64,000 bases of DNA from Microglena sp. YARC (GCA_022414725.1 CM039462.1:176731810-176795809), one strand, 5' to 3'. Positions 11,633-24,069 are shown, counted from the first letter of the stretch. Notes: a model not told the origin generated them from the sequence alone. Numbers and translations: made by a program.

Positions 11633-12632
11633 NNNNNNNNNNNNNNNNNNNNNNNNNNNNNNNNNNNNNNNNNNNNNNNNNNNNNNNNNNNNNNNNNNNN
11701 NNNNNNNNNNNNNNNNNNNNNNNNNNNNNNNNNNNNNNNNNNNNNNNNNNNNNNNNNNNNNNNNNNNNNNNNNNNNNNNNNNNNNNNNNNNNNNNNNNNN
11801 NNNNNNNNNNNNNNNNNNNNNNNNNNNNNNNNNNNNNNNNNNNNNNNNNNNNNNNNNNNNNNNNNNNNNNNNNNNNNNNNNNNNNNNNNNNNNNNNNNNN
11901 NNNNNNNNNNNNNNNNNNNNNNNNNNNNNNNNNNNNNNNNNNNNNNNNNNNNNNNNNNNNNNNNNNNNNNNNNNNNNNNNNNNNNNNNNNNNNNNNNNNN
12001 NNNNNNNNNNNNNNNNNNNNNNNNNNNNNNNNNNNNNNNNNNNNNNNNNNNNNNNNNNNNNNNNNNNNNNNNNNNNNNNNNNNNNNNNNNNNNNNNNNNN
12101 NNNNNNNNNNNNNNNNNNNNNNNNNNNNNNNNNNNNNNNNNNNNNNNNNNNNNNNNNNNNNNNNNNNNNNNNNNNNNNNNNNNNNNNNNNNNNNNNNNNN
12201 NNNNNNNNNNNNNNNNNNNNNNNNNNNNNNNNNNNNNNNNNNNNNNNNNNNNNNNNNNNNNNNNNNNNNNNNNNNNNNNNNNNNNNNNNNNNNNNNNNNN
12301 NNNNNNNNNNNNNNNNNNNNNNNNNNNNNNNNNNNNNNNNNNNNNNNNNNNNNNNNNNNNNNNNNNNNNNNNNNNNNNNNNNNNNNNNNNNNNNNNNNNN
12401 NNNNNNNNNNNNNNNNNNNNNNNNNNNNNNNNNNNNNNNNNNNNNNNNNNNNNNNNNNNNNNNNNNNNNNNNNNNNNNNNNNNNNNNNNNNNNNNNNNNN
12501 NNNNNNNNNNNNNNNNNNNNNNNNNNNNNNNNNNNNNNNNNNNNNNNNNNNNNNNNNNNNNNNNNNNNNNNNNNNNNNNNNNNNNNNNNNNNNNNNNNNN
12601 NNNNNNNNNNNNNNNNNNNNNNNNNNNNNNNN
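11633..12632. other. Assembly gap of exactly 1000 N
   Basis: A run of exactly 1000 N, a placeholder size, joins the 78-bp satellite to the tRNA-bearing array. The real distance and even the adjacency of the two sides are unproven. Any frame drawn across it is meaningless. Confidence 1.
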
Positions 12633-13215
12633 AATTCAAGATTCCAGCCATATTACTATCGTGCATGTTACAGTCAGGGTTGTTTCAGGACGGCTGCGTC
12701 CTGCGTCGCATGTGCGACGTGGGGAGGGTCAGTTGCGTCGCAGACGCAACTTCAATGGTAAGGTTGCGTCCGCAGGACGCAGGCTGTGGGGTCGGTTTAT
12801 GGGTTGGTTGCGGTCGGTTTGCACTCTGAGGACGCAGGCATGCTGGTTCGGTTGCGTTTCGGGAAGTAGGCTACGGAAATCGGTTGCGTCTCGTAGCGCA
12901 GGCTGTACAATCGTTGCGTGTGAGGACGCATAGCTGGACGTCCTCCTGGGAACAACCCTGGTTACAGTCCAGGGTTAGCCAAATAGGCTGAAGGGACCAG
13001 CAACGCCCGATTTTAAAAATACCGACTTGGGCACACGGCACTCCTGCCGCTGTCCATTTTGTATAACCATATGCGGGTTTTGCGTCGCTTCCTCACACTT
13101 TGAACAACTGATGAGCAACAAGTCCATGACATCATTTTTAGAATAGAAGCAAGACTGGTTTGTAGATCTTAGTGCAACCGCTTGCCAGGCTTGGCATCCC
13201 AATCACGCTGGGATC

Positions 13216-13294
13216 GACTCTTTGGCCGAGCGTCTAAGGCGTAAGCTTCAGGTGCTAGTTTCGTAAGAGCGTGGTTCCAATCCCACAGGAGTCA
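13216..13294 (+). tRNA. tRNA-Leu(CAG)-like, array copy 1
   Basis: Acceptor GACTCTT pairs with AGGAGTC; anticodon loop TTCAGGT gives CAG. Several indels: one G lost in the D arm (CGAGCGTCTAAG), the 5' anticodon stem reads TAAGC instead of CTAGC, and the T arm is disturbed (GTGGTTCCAATCCCAC). Lies in the error-rich stretch beside the gap. Confidence 0.55.
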
Positions 13295-14594
13295 CAACGA
13301 ACTAACCGAAAGTTGTGAAACGTTTTAAATAAATTAAATGCGATCGAGAACCCGGAAACACCCAGAGTAGCCAACCAAGGCGCGAGGGGGGGTGGAAAGC
13401 TAAAGAGATGCTGGGTCACTTGTGGCTGTCGAACCCATCGATCATGTAAAGTGCAATTGAATGTAGCGGCACCCCTCCTGCTGTCACACACACACCACAA
13501 TGGCTCGCCGCAAACCCACAGTAACAGCCATGATGCTAGCCGCCCCTTGTGGTTATGGTGCCAAAGCACGTGCATTTTCAGCAATTGTTTACGGTGTCTC
13601 CATTGCTGTTGGTCTATGACGTTGGTATGTGTGGACAAGGTCAAATCATCGTCTCAGTGCTATGGTGTCCTTTGGGTGGGGATTGTTGTTAGGGCCCCTT
13701 AGGCCCTTATGTGCCCAATTTTCAAAACGGGGGAGGGGGTTTCATTTCTTCATATCACTAGTGTACAGTGTGCGGGTTGGGAAGCTACGCTATCCTACAA
13801 TATCGTGTAATCGAATGATATACCCCTTGTTCTGCATCCGATATGCGAAATACAAGTGGTACACGATAGCCGTTAGGCGCCGAGATATTTAGTCGCGATA
13901 TCGTACGAGATGTTTCGGGAGCTTGAACGCAACCATTCAAGATTCCAGCCCATATTACTATGTGCATGTATACAGTCAGGGTTGTTCAGCGCTGCGTACC
14001 TGCGTCGCATGTGCGACGTGGGGAGGGTCAGTTGCGTCGCAGACGCACACTTTCAATGGGTATGGCTTCGCGTCGCAGGACGCAGGCTGTGGGGTCGGTT
14101 ATGGGTTGGATTGCGAGTCGTGTTGCATCTTGAGGACGCAGGCTATGCTGGTTTCCGCGTTTCGCGTTTCGGAAGTAGGCTACGAAATCGGTTTGCGTCT
14201 CAGTCACGCAGGCTGTACAATGTCCGTTGCGTGTCAGGACGGATCATAGCTGGACGTCCCTCCCACCCAACCCTGGTTACTAGTCTCAGGGTTAGCCCAA
14301 TAGAGCTGAAGGACCAGCCCAACCCCTGAATTTTATAAAAATACCACTACATGGCACACGGCACCATACTGACTGCCCCGCTGTCCAATTATTTAGTATA
14401 ACAATATATCATGGCGGGGTGGCGATTTCGAGTCGCTTCCTCCTCCCACAACCATTTAAGAACAACTGAAAAATTGAAAAAGCAACCAAAGTGCCATGAC
14501 ATTCATTTTAATTAGATTCATAGAAGCAAGACTGGTTTGTAATCTTAGTGCAACCGCTTGCCAGGCTGGCACCAAATGCAAACTTCCGGGATGC

Positions 14595-14682
14595 GACTAC
14601 TTCTTTGGCAAACGAGCGGTCTAAGAGCGCTAGCTTCAGGTGCTAGTTCGTAAGAGCGTAGGGTTCAAATCAACAGGAGTCA
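14595..14682 (+). pseudogene. tRNA-Leu(CAG)-like, array copy 2, damaged
   Basis: Recognisable from GACTAC to GGAGTCA, with loop TTCAGGT, but with insertions in the acceptor and D arm (TACTTCTTTGGCAAACGAG) and a broken T stem (CAACAGG). Probably sequence error rather than biology, given its place among noisy units. Confidence 0.5.
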
Positions 14683-15999
14683 GCCAAGCAACCGAATCTA
14701 CCCCGACAAGGTGAAAACGTTTTAATAAATGAAATGCGACGAGAACCGGAACACCCAGAAAAACCACCCCGTTTTCCCCCCAAAAAAACCAACACAAAGG
14801 GGCCGAGGGGGTGGAAGCCCTAAAAGATGTATTGTCCCAAAATGCTGTCACTGTGGGCGCCCGTGAGAGTGTCGAACCCATCGATCATGTAACCGATAGT
14901 GCAAATTGATGTAGCGGCACCCCTCTGCTGTCACACACACACACACAATGGCTCCGAACCCACAACCGGGTACAGCCATGTCTCAAGCCGCCCCTTGTGG
15001 TTATGGTGCCAAAGACGTGCAATTTTCAGCAATTGTTACGGTGTATCCATTGCCTGTGGTCTTATGAACTCGTTGGGTATGTGTGGACAAGGTCAAATCA
15101 TCGTCCGCAGTGCATGGTGTCTTGGTGGGATTGTTGGTTAGGGCCCCTTAGCCCCTTAATGTGTCCAATTTCAAAAACTGGGGGTCTTTTTCCCGAGGGG
15201 GTCTTCATTCTTTCAATCATCACTAGTGTAGCAGTGTGCAGGGTTGGGAAGTACGCTATCCTACAATATCGTGTATCGTATATATACCCCTTGTTCTCAT
15301 TCCGATATGCGAATACAAGTGGTACACGATAGCGTAGGCGTCGGAGATATTGTCCGAGTATCGTACGAGATGTTCGGGACTGGAACCAATTCAAAATTCC
15401 CAGCCATATTACTATGTGGCAGTGTTACAGTCAGGGTTGTTCAGGACGCGCTGCGTCCTGCGTCGCATGTGCGACGTAGGGAGGGTCAGTTGCCGTCCTC
15501 CCCGCAGACGCAACTGTTGAATGGGTAGGTTGCGCCGCAGGACGCAGGCTGTGGGGTCGGTTTATGGGTGGTTGCGAGTCGGTTGCATCTGAGGACGCAG
15601 CGCTATGCTGGTTCGGTTGCGTTCTTCGGAAGTAGGCTACGAAATCGGTTTGCGTCTCAGTACGCAGGCTGTACAATCCTTGCGTGTCAGGACGCATAGC
15701 TGGACGTCCTCCTGAACAACCCTGGTTACAGTCCCAGGGTTAGCCAAATAGGCTGAAGGGACCAGCCCAACCCCGAGACGCACATTTGCCCGCTAAAAAA
15801 CACTTGGCACACGGCACATCCTGCCCGCTGTCATTGTGGCAATCAACAATATGCGGGTTTTTCGAGTCGCTTCCTCAACCTTATAGAAAACTGATGAGCA
15901 ACCCAAGTCCATGACATCATTTTTAGAATAGAAGCAAGACTGGTTTGTAGATCTTAGTGCAACCGCTTGCCAGGCTGGCACCAAATCACGCTGGGATGC

Positions 16000-16108
16000 G
16001 ACTCTATTGGTCCGAGCGGCTCTAAGGCGCTAGCTTCAGGTGCTAGTTCGTAAGAGCCGCTGCTCCTCAATTAAAACTGGTTTCCAAATCCCAACAGAGG
16101 GCTAGTCA
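16000..16108 (+). pseudogene. tRNA-Leu(CAG)-like, array copy 3, damaged
   Basis: D and anticodon arms are readable, but ~25 extra bases (CCGCTGCTCCTCAATTAAAACTG) interrupt the variable/T-arm region and the 3' acceptor has inserts. Note this quoted insert is longer than a normal variable arm and absent from all other copies. Confidence 0.5.
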
Positions 16109-17340
16109 CACACGAAACTACCACGAAAGTGTGAAACGTTTTAATAAATGAAATGCGCACGAGAACCGGAACACCCCAGAGTACCAACCAAGGCCGAGGG
16201 GTGGAAAGCAAAAGAGATGCTTGGGTCACTGTGGTGTCGAACCCCATCGATCATGTAAAGTGCAAATTGTGTAGCGGCCACCCCCTCTGCTGTCACACAC
16301 ACACACACAATGGCTCCGCAACCACCCCAGTACAGCCATGATCTCAGCCGCCCCTTGTGGTTATGGTGCCAAAGCACGTGCATTTTCAGCAATTGTTACG
16401 GTGTATCCATTGCTGTTGGTCTTATGACCGTTGGGTATGTGTTGGACAAGGTCAAATCATCGTCCTCAGTGCTATGGTGTCTTTGGTGGGGATTGTTGGT
16501 TAGGGCCCCCCTTAGCCCTTATTGTGCCCAATTTCAAAACTGGGGGAGGGGGTCTTCATTTCTTCAATCATCAACTTAGTGTAGCAGTGTGCAGGGTTGC
16601 ACGGAAGTACGCTATCCTTACAAATATCGTGTATCGTATGATATACCCCTTGGTTCTCATTCCGATATGCGAATACAAGTGGTACACGATAGCGTAGGCG
16701 TCCGAAGATACTTGTCCGATATCGTACGAGATAGGAGGTTCGACCTGAACCAATTCAAGATTCCCAGCCCATATTACTATGTGCATGTTACAGTCAGGGT
16801 TGTTCAGACGCTGCGTCCTCGCGTCGCATGTGCGACGTGGGGAGGGTCAGTTGCGTCGCAGACGCAACTTGAATGGGTAAGTTGCGCTCGCAGGACGCAG
16901 GCTGTGGGGTCGAGTTATGGGTTGGTTGCGAGTCGGTTGCATTCTGAGGACGCAGGCTATGCTGGTTCGGTTGCGTTTCGGGAAGTAGGCTACGAAATCG
17001 GTTGCGTCTCAGTACGCAGGCTGTACAATCCGTTGCGTGTCAGGACGCATAGCCTGGAACGTCCTCCTGAACACAACCCTGGTTACAGTCCAGGGTTAGC
17101 CAAATAGGCTGAAGGGACCAGCCCAACCCCGATTTTAAAAATACCCACTTGCACACGGCACATCCTGCCCGCTGTCCATTGTTATAACAATATGCGGGTT
17201 TCGAGTCGCTTCCTCACACCTTTAGAACAAACTGATGAGCAACCAAGTCCATGACATCATTTTTAGAATAGAAGCAAGACTGTTTGTAGATCATTAGTGC
17301 AACCGCTTGCCAGGCTGGCACCAAAATCACGCTGGATGCA

Positions 17341-17422
17341 GACTCTTTGGCCGAGCGGTCTAAGGCGCTAGCTTCAGGTGCTAGTTCGTAAGAGCGTGGG
17401 TTCAAATCACCACAGGAAGTCA
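17341..17422 (+). tRNA. tRNA-Leu(CAG)-like, array copy 4
   Basis: D arm, anticodon arm (CTAGC TTCAGGT GCTAG) and short variable arm (TTC GTAA GAG) are intact. Two extra bases fall in the 3' T stem (AATCACCAC) and one in the acceptor (GGAAGTC), both typical of insertion errors. Confidence 0.6.
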
Positions 17423-18686
17423 CACGAACTACCCGGAAAGTGTGAAAACGTTTTAATAAATGAAATGCGACGAGAAGCCGGAACACCCAGAGTTACCAAC
17501 CAAGGCCGAGGGGGGGTGGAAAGCAAAAGAGATGCTGGGTCACTGTGGTGTCGAAGCCCATCGATCATTGTAAAGTGCCAAACTTGTGTAGCGGCACCCC
17601 TCTGCTGTCACACACACACACACAATGGCTCCGCAACCCACAGTACAGCCATGATCTCAGCCGCCCCTGTGGTTATGGTGCCAAAGCACGTGCATTTTCA
17701 GCAATTGTTACGGTGTATCCATTGCTGTTTGTGTCTTATGACGTCGTTGTCCGGTATGTGTGGACAAGGGACAAAACGACTCGTCAATCATCGTCCTCCA
17801 GTGCTATGGTGTCTTTGGTGGGGATCCAGTTGGTTAGGGCCCCCTTACGCCCCTATGTGCCCAATTTCAAAAACTGGGGGGAGGGGGTCTTCATTTCTTC
17901 AACAATCACACAAGGAGAACCATAGTGTAGCAGTGTGCAGGGTGGGAAGTACGCTATCCTACCAATATCGTGACATATCGTCATGATTACCCCCTTTGGG
18001 GATCTCATTCCAGATATGCGAATACAAGTGGTACACGATAGCGTAGGCGTCCGAGAATTTGTCCGATATCGGTACGAGATGTTCGGACTGAACCAATTCA
18101 AGATTCCCAGCCATATTAACTATGTCTAGGCATGTTACAGTTTGTGCAGGGTTGTTCAGGACTGCGTCCTGCGTCGCATGTGCGACGTGGGAGGGGTCAG
18201 TTGCGTCGCAGACGCAACTTGAATGGGTAGGTTGCGTCGCAGGACGCAGGCTGTGGGGTCGGTTATGGTTGGTTGCGAGTCGGTTTGCATCTGAGGACGC
18301 AGGCTATGCTGGTTCGGTTGCGTTTCGGGAAGTAGGCTACGAAATCGGTTGCGTCTCAGTACGCAGGCTGTTACAAATCCGTTGGCGTGTCAGGACGCAT
18401 AGCTGACGTCCTCCTGAACAACCCTGGTTACAGTCCAGGGTCTAGCCAAATAGGCTGAAGGGACCAGCCCAACCCCGATTTTAAAAATACCACTTGGCAC
18501 ACGGCCACATCCTGCCCGCTGTCCATTTGTATAACAATATGCGGGTTTTCGAGTCGCTTCCTCACACCTTTAGAACAACTGATGAGCAACCAAGTCCATG
18601 ACATCATTTTTAGAATAGAAGCAAGACTGGTTTGTAGATCTTAGTGCAACCGCTTGCCAGGCTGGCACCAAATCACGCTGGGATGC

Positions 18687-18765
18687 GACTCTTTGGCCGA
18701 GCGGTCTAAGCGCTAGCTTCATGTGCTAGTTCGTAAGAGCGTGGGTTCAAATCCCACAGGAGTCA
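18687..18765 (+). tRNA. tRNA-Leu-like with CAT anticodon, array copy 5
   Basis: Well-formed acceptor (GACTCTT/AGGAGTC), T arm GTGGG TTCAAAT CCCAC and variable arm. The anticodon loop is TTCATGT, so the anticodon reads CAT (Met) in a Leu-type body with a long variable arm. One G is missing between the D and anticodon arms (CTAAGCGCTAG). Confidence 0.65.
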
Positions 18766-19967
18766 CAACGAACTACCCGAAAGTGTGAAACGTTTTTAAT
18801 AAATGAAATGCGACGAGAACCGGAACACCCAGAGTACCAACCAAGGCCGAGGGGGGGTGGAAAGCAAAAGAGATGCTGGGTCACTGTGGTTGTCGAACCC
18901 ATCGATCATGTAAAGTGCAAATTGTGTAGCGCACCCCTCTGCTGTCACACACACACACACAATGCTCCGCAACCCACAGTACAGCCATGATCTCAGCCGC
19001 CCCTTGTGGTTATGGTGCCAAAGCACGTGCATTTTCAGCAATTGTTACGGTGTATCCATTGCTGTTGGTTCTTATGACCGTTGGGTATGTGTGGACAAGG
19101 TCAAATCATCGTCCTCAGTGCTATGGTGTCTTTGGTGGGATTGTTGGTTAGGGCCCCCTTAGCCCCTTATGTCCCAATTTCAAAACTGGGGGGAGGGGGT
19201 CTTCATTTCTTCAATCATCACTAGTGGTAGCAGTGTGCAGGGTTGGGAAGTACGCTATCCTACAATATCGTGTATCGTATGATATACCCCCTTGTTCTCA
19301 TTCCGATATGCGAATACAAGTGGTACACGATAGCGTAGGCGTCCGAGATATTGTCCGATATCGTACGAGATGTTCGGGACTGAACCAATTCAAGATTCCC
19401 AGCCCATATTACTATGTGCATGTTACAGTCAGGGTTGTTCAGGACGCTGCGTCCTGCGTCGCATGTGCGACGTGGGGAGGGTCAGTTGCGTCGCAGACGC
19501 AACTTGAATGGGTAGGTTGCGCCGCAGGACGCAGGCTGTGGGGTCGGTTATGGGTTAGTTGCGAGTCGGTTGCATCTGAGGACGCAGGCTATGCTGGTTC
19601 GGTTGCGTTTCGGGAAGTAGGCTACGAAATCGGTTGCGTCTCAGTACGCAGGCTGTACAATCCGTTGCGTGTCAGGACGCATAGCTGGACGTCCTCCTGA
19701 ACAACCCTGGTTACAGTCCAGGGTTAGCCAAATAGGCTGAAGGGACCAGCCCAACCCCGATTTTAAAAATACCACTTGGCACACGGCACATCCTGCCCGC
19801 TGTCCATTTGTATAACAATATGCGGGTTTTCGAGTCGCTTCCTCACACCTTTAGAACAACTGATGAGCAACCAAGTCCATGACATCATTTTTAGAATAGA
19901 AGCAAGACTGGTTTGTAGATCTTAGTGCAACCGCTTGCCAGGCTGGCACCAAATCACGCTGGGATGC

Positions 19968-20046
19968 GACTCTTTGGCCGAGCGGTCTAAGGCACTAGCT
20001 TCAGGTGCTAGTTCGTAAGAGCGTGGGTCAAATCCCACAGGAGTCA
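19968..20046 (+). tRNA. tRNA-Leu(CAG)-like, array copy 6
   Basis: Acceptor, D arm and anticodon arm (TTCAGGT) are intact; the T loop has lost one T (GTGGG TCAAAT CCCAC, six-base loop). A TTTT pol III terminator lies 27 bases downstream (20073-20076) in GAAACGTTTTAAT. This region is present in every unit. Confidence 0.65.
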
Positions 20047-21250
20047 CAACGAACTACCCGAAAGTGTGAAACGTTTTAATAAATGAAATGCGACGAGAAC
20101 CGGAACACCCAGGGTACCAACCAAGGCCGAGAGGGGGTGGAAAGCAAAAGAGATGCTGGGTCACTGTGGTGTCGAACCCATCGATCATGTAAAGTGCAAA
20201 TTGTGTAGCGGCACCCCTCTGCTGTCACACACACACACACAATGGCTCCGCAACCCACAGTACAGCCATGATCTCAGCCGCCCCTTGTGGTTATGGTGCC
20301 AAAGCACGTGCATTTTCAGCAATTGTTACGGTGTATCCATTGCTGTTGGTCTTATGACCGTTGGGTATGTGTGGACAAGGTCAAATCATCGTCCTCAGTG
20401 CTATGGTGTCTTTGGTGGGATTGTTGGTTAGGGCCCCCTTAGCCCCTTATGTGCCCAATTTCAAAAACTGGGGGGAGGGGGTCTTCATTTCTTCAATCAT
20501 CACTAGTGTAGCAGTGTGCAGGGTTGGGAAGTACGCTATCCTACAATATCGTGTATCGTATGATATACCCCCTTGTTCTCATTCCGATATGCGAATACAA
20601 GTGGTACACGATAGCGTAGGCGTCCGAGATATTGTCCGATATCGTACGAGATGTTCGGGACTGAACCAATTCAAGATTCCCCAGCCCATATTACTATGTG
20701 CATGTTACAGTCAGGGTTGTTCAGGACGCTGCGTCCTGCGTCGCATTGTGCGACGTGGGGAGGGTCAGTTGCGTCGCAGACGCAACTTGAATGGGTAGGT
20801 TGCGTCGCAGGACGCAGGCTGTGGGGTCGGTTATGGGTTTGGTTGCGAGTCGGTTGCATCTGAGGACGCAGGCTATGCTGGTTCGTTGCGTTTCGGGAAG
20901 TAGGCTACGAAATCGGTTGCGTCTCAGTACGCAGGCTGTACAATCCGTTGCGTGTCAGGACGCATAGCTGGACGTCCTCCTGAACAACCCTGGTTACAGT
21001 CCAGGGTTAGCCAAATAGGCTGAAGGGACCAGCCCAACCCCGATTTTAAAAATACCACTTGGCACACGGCACATCCTGCCCGCTGTCCATTTGTATAACA
21101 AATATGCGGGTTTTCGAGTCGCTTCCTCACACCTTTAGAACAACTGATGAGCAACCAAGTCCATGACATCATTTTAGAATAGAAGCAAGACTGGTTTGTA
21201 GATCTTAGTGCAACCGCTTGCCAGGCTGGCACCAAATCACGCTGGGATGC

Positions 21251-21326
21251 GACTCTTTGGCCGAGCGGTCTAAGGCGCTTTAGGTGCTAGTTCGTAAGAG
21301 CGTGGGTTCAAATCCCACAGGAGTCA
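21251..21326 (+). pseudogene. tRNA-Leu-like, array copy 7, anticodon arm broken
   Basis: Acceptor and T arm are perfect, but six bases including the first half of the anticodon stem and loop are replaced (GGCGCTTTAGGTGCTAG), so there is no anticodon stem. It sits in an otherwise clean unit, so this deletion is probably real. Confidence 0.65.
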
Positions 21327-22529
21327 CAACGAACTACCCGCAAAGGTGTGAAATCGTTTTAATAAATGAAATGCGACGAGAACCGGAACACCCAGAGTAC
21401 CAACCAAGGCCGAGGGGGGGTGGAAAGCAAAAGAGATACTGGGTCACTGTGGTGTCGAACCCATCGATCATGTAAAGTGCAAATTGTGTAGCGGCACCCC
21501 TCTGCTGTCACACACACACACACAATGGCTCCGCAACCCACAGTACAGCCATGATCTCAGCCGCCCCTTTGGTTATGGTGCCAAAGTACGTGCATTTCAG
21601 CAATTGTTACGGCGTATCCATTGCTGTTGGTCTTATGACCGTTGGGTATGTGTGGACAAGGTCAAATCATCGTCCTCAGTGCTATGGTGTCTTTGGTGGG
21701 GATTGTTGGTTAGGGCCCCCTTAGCCCCTTATGTGCCCAATTTTCAAAACTGGGGGGAGGGGGTCTTCATTTCTTCAATCATCACTAGTGTAGCAGTGTG
21801 CAGGGTTGGGAAGTACGCTATCCTACAATATCGTGTATCGTATGATATACCCCCTTGTTCTCATTCCGATATGCGAATACAAGTGGTACACGATAGCGTA
21901 GGCGTCCGAGATATTGTCCGATATCGTACGAGATGTTCGGGACTGAACCAATTCAAGATTCCCAGCCATATTACTATGTGCATGTTACAGCCAGGGTTGT
22001 TCAGGACGCTGCGTCCTGCGTCGCATGTGCGACGTGGGGAGGGTCAGTTGCGTCGCAGACGCAACTTGAATGGGTAGGTTGCGTCGCAGGACGCAGGCTG
22101 TGGGGTCGGTTATGGGTTGGTTGCGAGTCGGTTGCATCTGAGGACGCAGGCTATGCTGGTTCGGTTGCGTTTCGGGAAGTAGGCTACGAAATCGGTTGCG
22201 TCTCAGTACGCAGGCTGTACAATCCGTTGCGTGTCAGGACGCATAGCTGGACGTCCTCCTGAACAACCCTGGTTACAGTCCAGGGTTAGCCAAATAGGCT
22301 GAAGGGACCAGCCCAACCCCGATTTTAAAAATGCCACTTGGCACACGGCACATCCTGCCCGCTGTCCATTTTTATAACAATATGCGGGTTTTCGAGTCGC
22401 TTCCTCACAGCTTTAGAACAACTGATGAGCAACCAAGTCCATGACATCATTTTTAGAATAGAAGCAAGACTGGTTTGTAGATCTTAGTGCAACCGCTTGC
22501 CAGGCTGGCACCAAATCACGCTGGGATGC

Positions 22530-22607
22530 GACTCTTTGGCCGAGCGGTCTAAGGCGCTAGCTCATGTGCTAGTTCGTAAGAGCGTGGGTCAAATCCCACA
22601 GGAGTCA
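22530..22607 (+). tRNA. tRNA-Leu-like with CAT in the loop, array copy 8
   Basis: The anticodon arm reads CTAGC TCATGT GCTAG, a six-base loop with CAT, and the T loop also lacks one T. The LINE at 22690 is inserted 82 bases downstream, and this copy is the start of the most interrupted unit. Confidence 0.55.
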
Positions 22608-22645
22608 CAACGAACTACCCGAAAGCGTGAAATGTTTTAATAAAT

Positions 22646-22689
22646 TAAATGCGTCGAGAACCGGAACACCCAGAGTACCAACCAAGGCC
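22646..22689 (+). repeat. Left 44-bp target-site duplication of LINE 1
   Basis: TAAATGCG..CGAGAACC through CAACCAAGGCC is repeated at 29088-29131 with one mismatch (T/A at the ninth base). It is part of the tandem unit, which resumes directly after the right copy. Confidence 0.85.
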
Positions 22690-24069
22690 CACCTTCCATT
22701 GCTACCAGGAAGGCAACCTCGAGCACCACAGCAGAATCGATGACATCCTCATCTCCCCTTGCCCCAACCCCCTTCACCCCCATATTAGTGAAAAGACCAG
22801 GGAGGTCGGAGGATACCTAGACCATATGGCCCTTCACCAAATTACCCCCCCTATTTACCTTCCCATACCCCTGACATTGACTGACACCCCCCCTCCTAGA
22901 CCCCAACAACTAGTCACCCCCGTCAGCAAGGCCTCCATGAACGCCACTAGAAAGGCCATTGAAGAAACGCACACTACCTTCTTCATGGAACACACCCAAA
23001 CCATCAGGGACTGGTGGGACCAGGCCACAACCTCAATAGGAGACAATTCTCTCCCATCCCACCTCCACCAAGTCAAACACACTCTCCTTGCAAAAGGATT
23101 AGACCTCGACCATCTCAGCAACCAGATTATGGAACCTATTAGGATGGCCCTCACCACTATGTTTGAAACCTGCCCTACCAGGAACCAAATCCCAGGGCAC
23201 TTCCTTGACAGAAAGAAGAGCAAAGCCCACGCCAAAATCAACTCCCATATCCAACAACTTAAGACGTACAGGAAACTCCTAACCACCGACCCCAACTCCT
23301 ACCACACCGCCCATTCTACTCTCCTAGAAACATGCCATAACCATCCTACCACCCTCACCCATATCCAGCTTGCCTCAGACCATGCCTCACTCTTGGCTGC
23401 AATCAATATATCCCTCGATGAGGCCCTCCCTGCCCTCCGGAGAATTCTCACAAACAGCAGACAAACAGCTACCGCCACTGGCAAAGCAGCCTTCATGACC
23501 CAACTATCCAACAAACCTAAACAAGCCCACAGAAACATCTTCAAAACCTCTGATAATCCGACGTCACCCCAGACCCTCCAAGACCCCACCACTGGCCAAC
23601 ACAAAACGTCCACTAATGACCTCCTGGACATCTTGAGGGAGCACATGGGACACTTGATGGCCCCCCCTCACCACACGTGCACCGGCAAATACTTACCCCA
23701 GGACAGACAGACCGCCCCCCCTCCATGGGCCTCCCTGCTAGACACATTCTCCCTAGAAACCAAGGCCCAACCCCACCAACACTCCAACCCCATCCTACCC
23801 TACCTCATGGAGTTCTCTAATTACCAAACATGCATCCAACACGTAGCAAAAAGCAAACAGGCTGGCCCAGACGGAATCCCCAATGAACTACTAACCTGCC
23901 TCCCCTGGTCTTGGCACCACACCATACATAAAATGTTTGGGCTTATGTGGATCACCGGCTACACCCCCATTTGCTGGAAGACCTCCAACACCATCATGCT
24001 TTACAAGAAAGGAGATCCCACCCAAGCCAACCACTACAGACCTATTGGCCTCAAACAACACGATGGGTA
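22690..24069 (+). pseudogene. LINE 1: APE endonuclease end and RT N-terminal part
   Basis: An open stretch from the truncation point. It begins with the end of an APE domain: SRIDDILIS and YLDHMAL, which hold the late Asp and Asp-His of this endonuclease family; the first half (ETK and GGDWN-type motifs, seen in LINE 2) is missing by 5' truncation. After ~280 residues of spacer come the first RT blocks, AGPDGIPNELL and WKTSNTIMLYKKGDP, then NHYRPIGL. The frame ends at a TAA at 24067 because of a one-base shift; the conserved sequence (NNTMGKLW) goes on in the next frame. The first Met of the frame (22649) lies in the flanking repeat and is not a real start. Confidence 0.8.

Larger units (their letters stand above)
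12633..22689 (+). repeat. ~1.28-kb tRNA-Leu-bearing tandem array, first segment
   Basis: Head-to-tail units, each with one tRNA-Leu-like gene followed by GTTTTAAT, a CA microsatellite, a ~600-bp stretch ending in many GCGTC/GACGC palindromes, a CCCTGG..CCAGGG hairpin and a GCCAGGCTGGC hairpin just before the next tRNA. Distances between successive tRNA starts here are 1379, 1405, 1341, 1346, 1281, 1283 and 1279 bp. The first four units carry many small extra bases; the later ones are over 95% alike. Open frames of 100-200 codons in the units move frame between copies and have no homology that I recognise, so I treat the unit as non-coding apart from the tRNA. The array continues after each inserted element downstream. 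Confidence 0.93.

Noticed and set aside
11494..12933. Four long open frames of 380-440 codons over 11.5-12.9 kb on both strands
   Set aside because: They are open only because they run through 1000 N bases.
19224..19700. 100-200-codon open frames in each 1.28-kb array unit (starting MCRVGKYAILQYRVSYD and similar)
   Set aside because: Frames overlap on several phases, change start and end between copies, have no recognised domain and run through the palindrome block and hairpins; best explained as chance openness of a GC-rich repeat copied many times.
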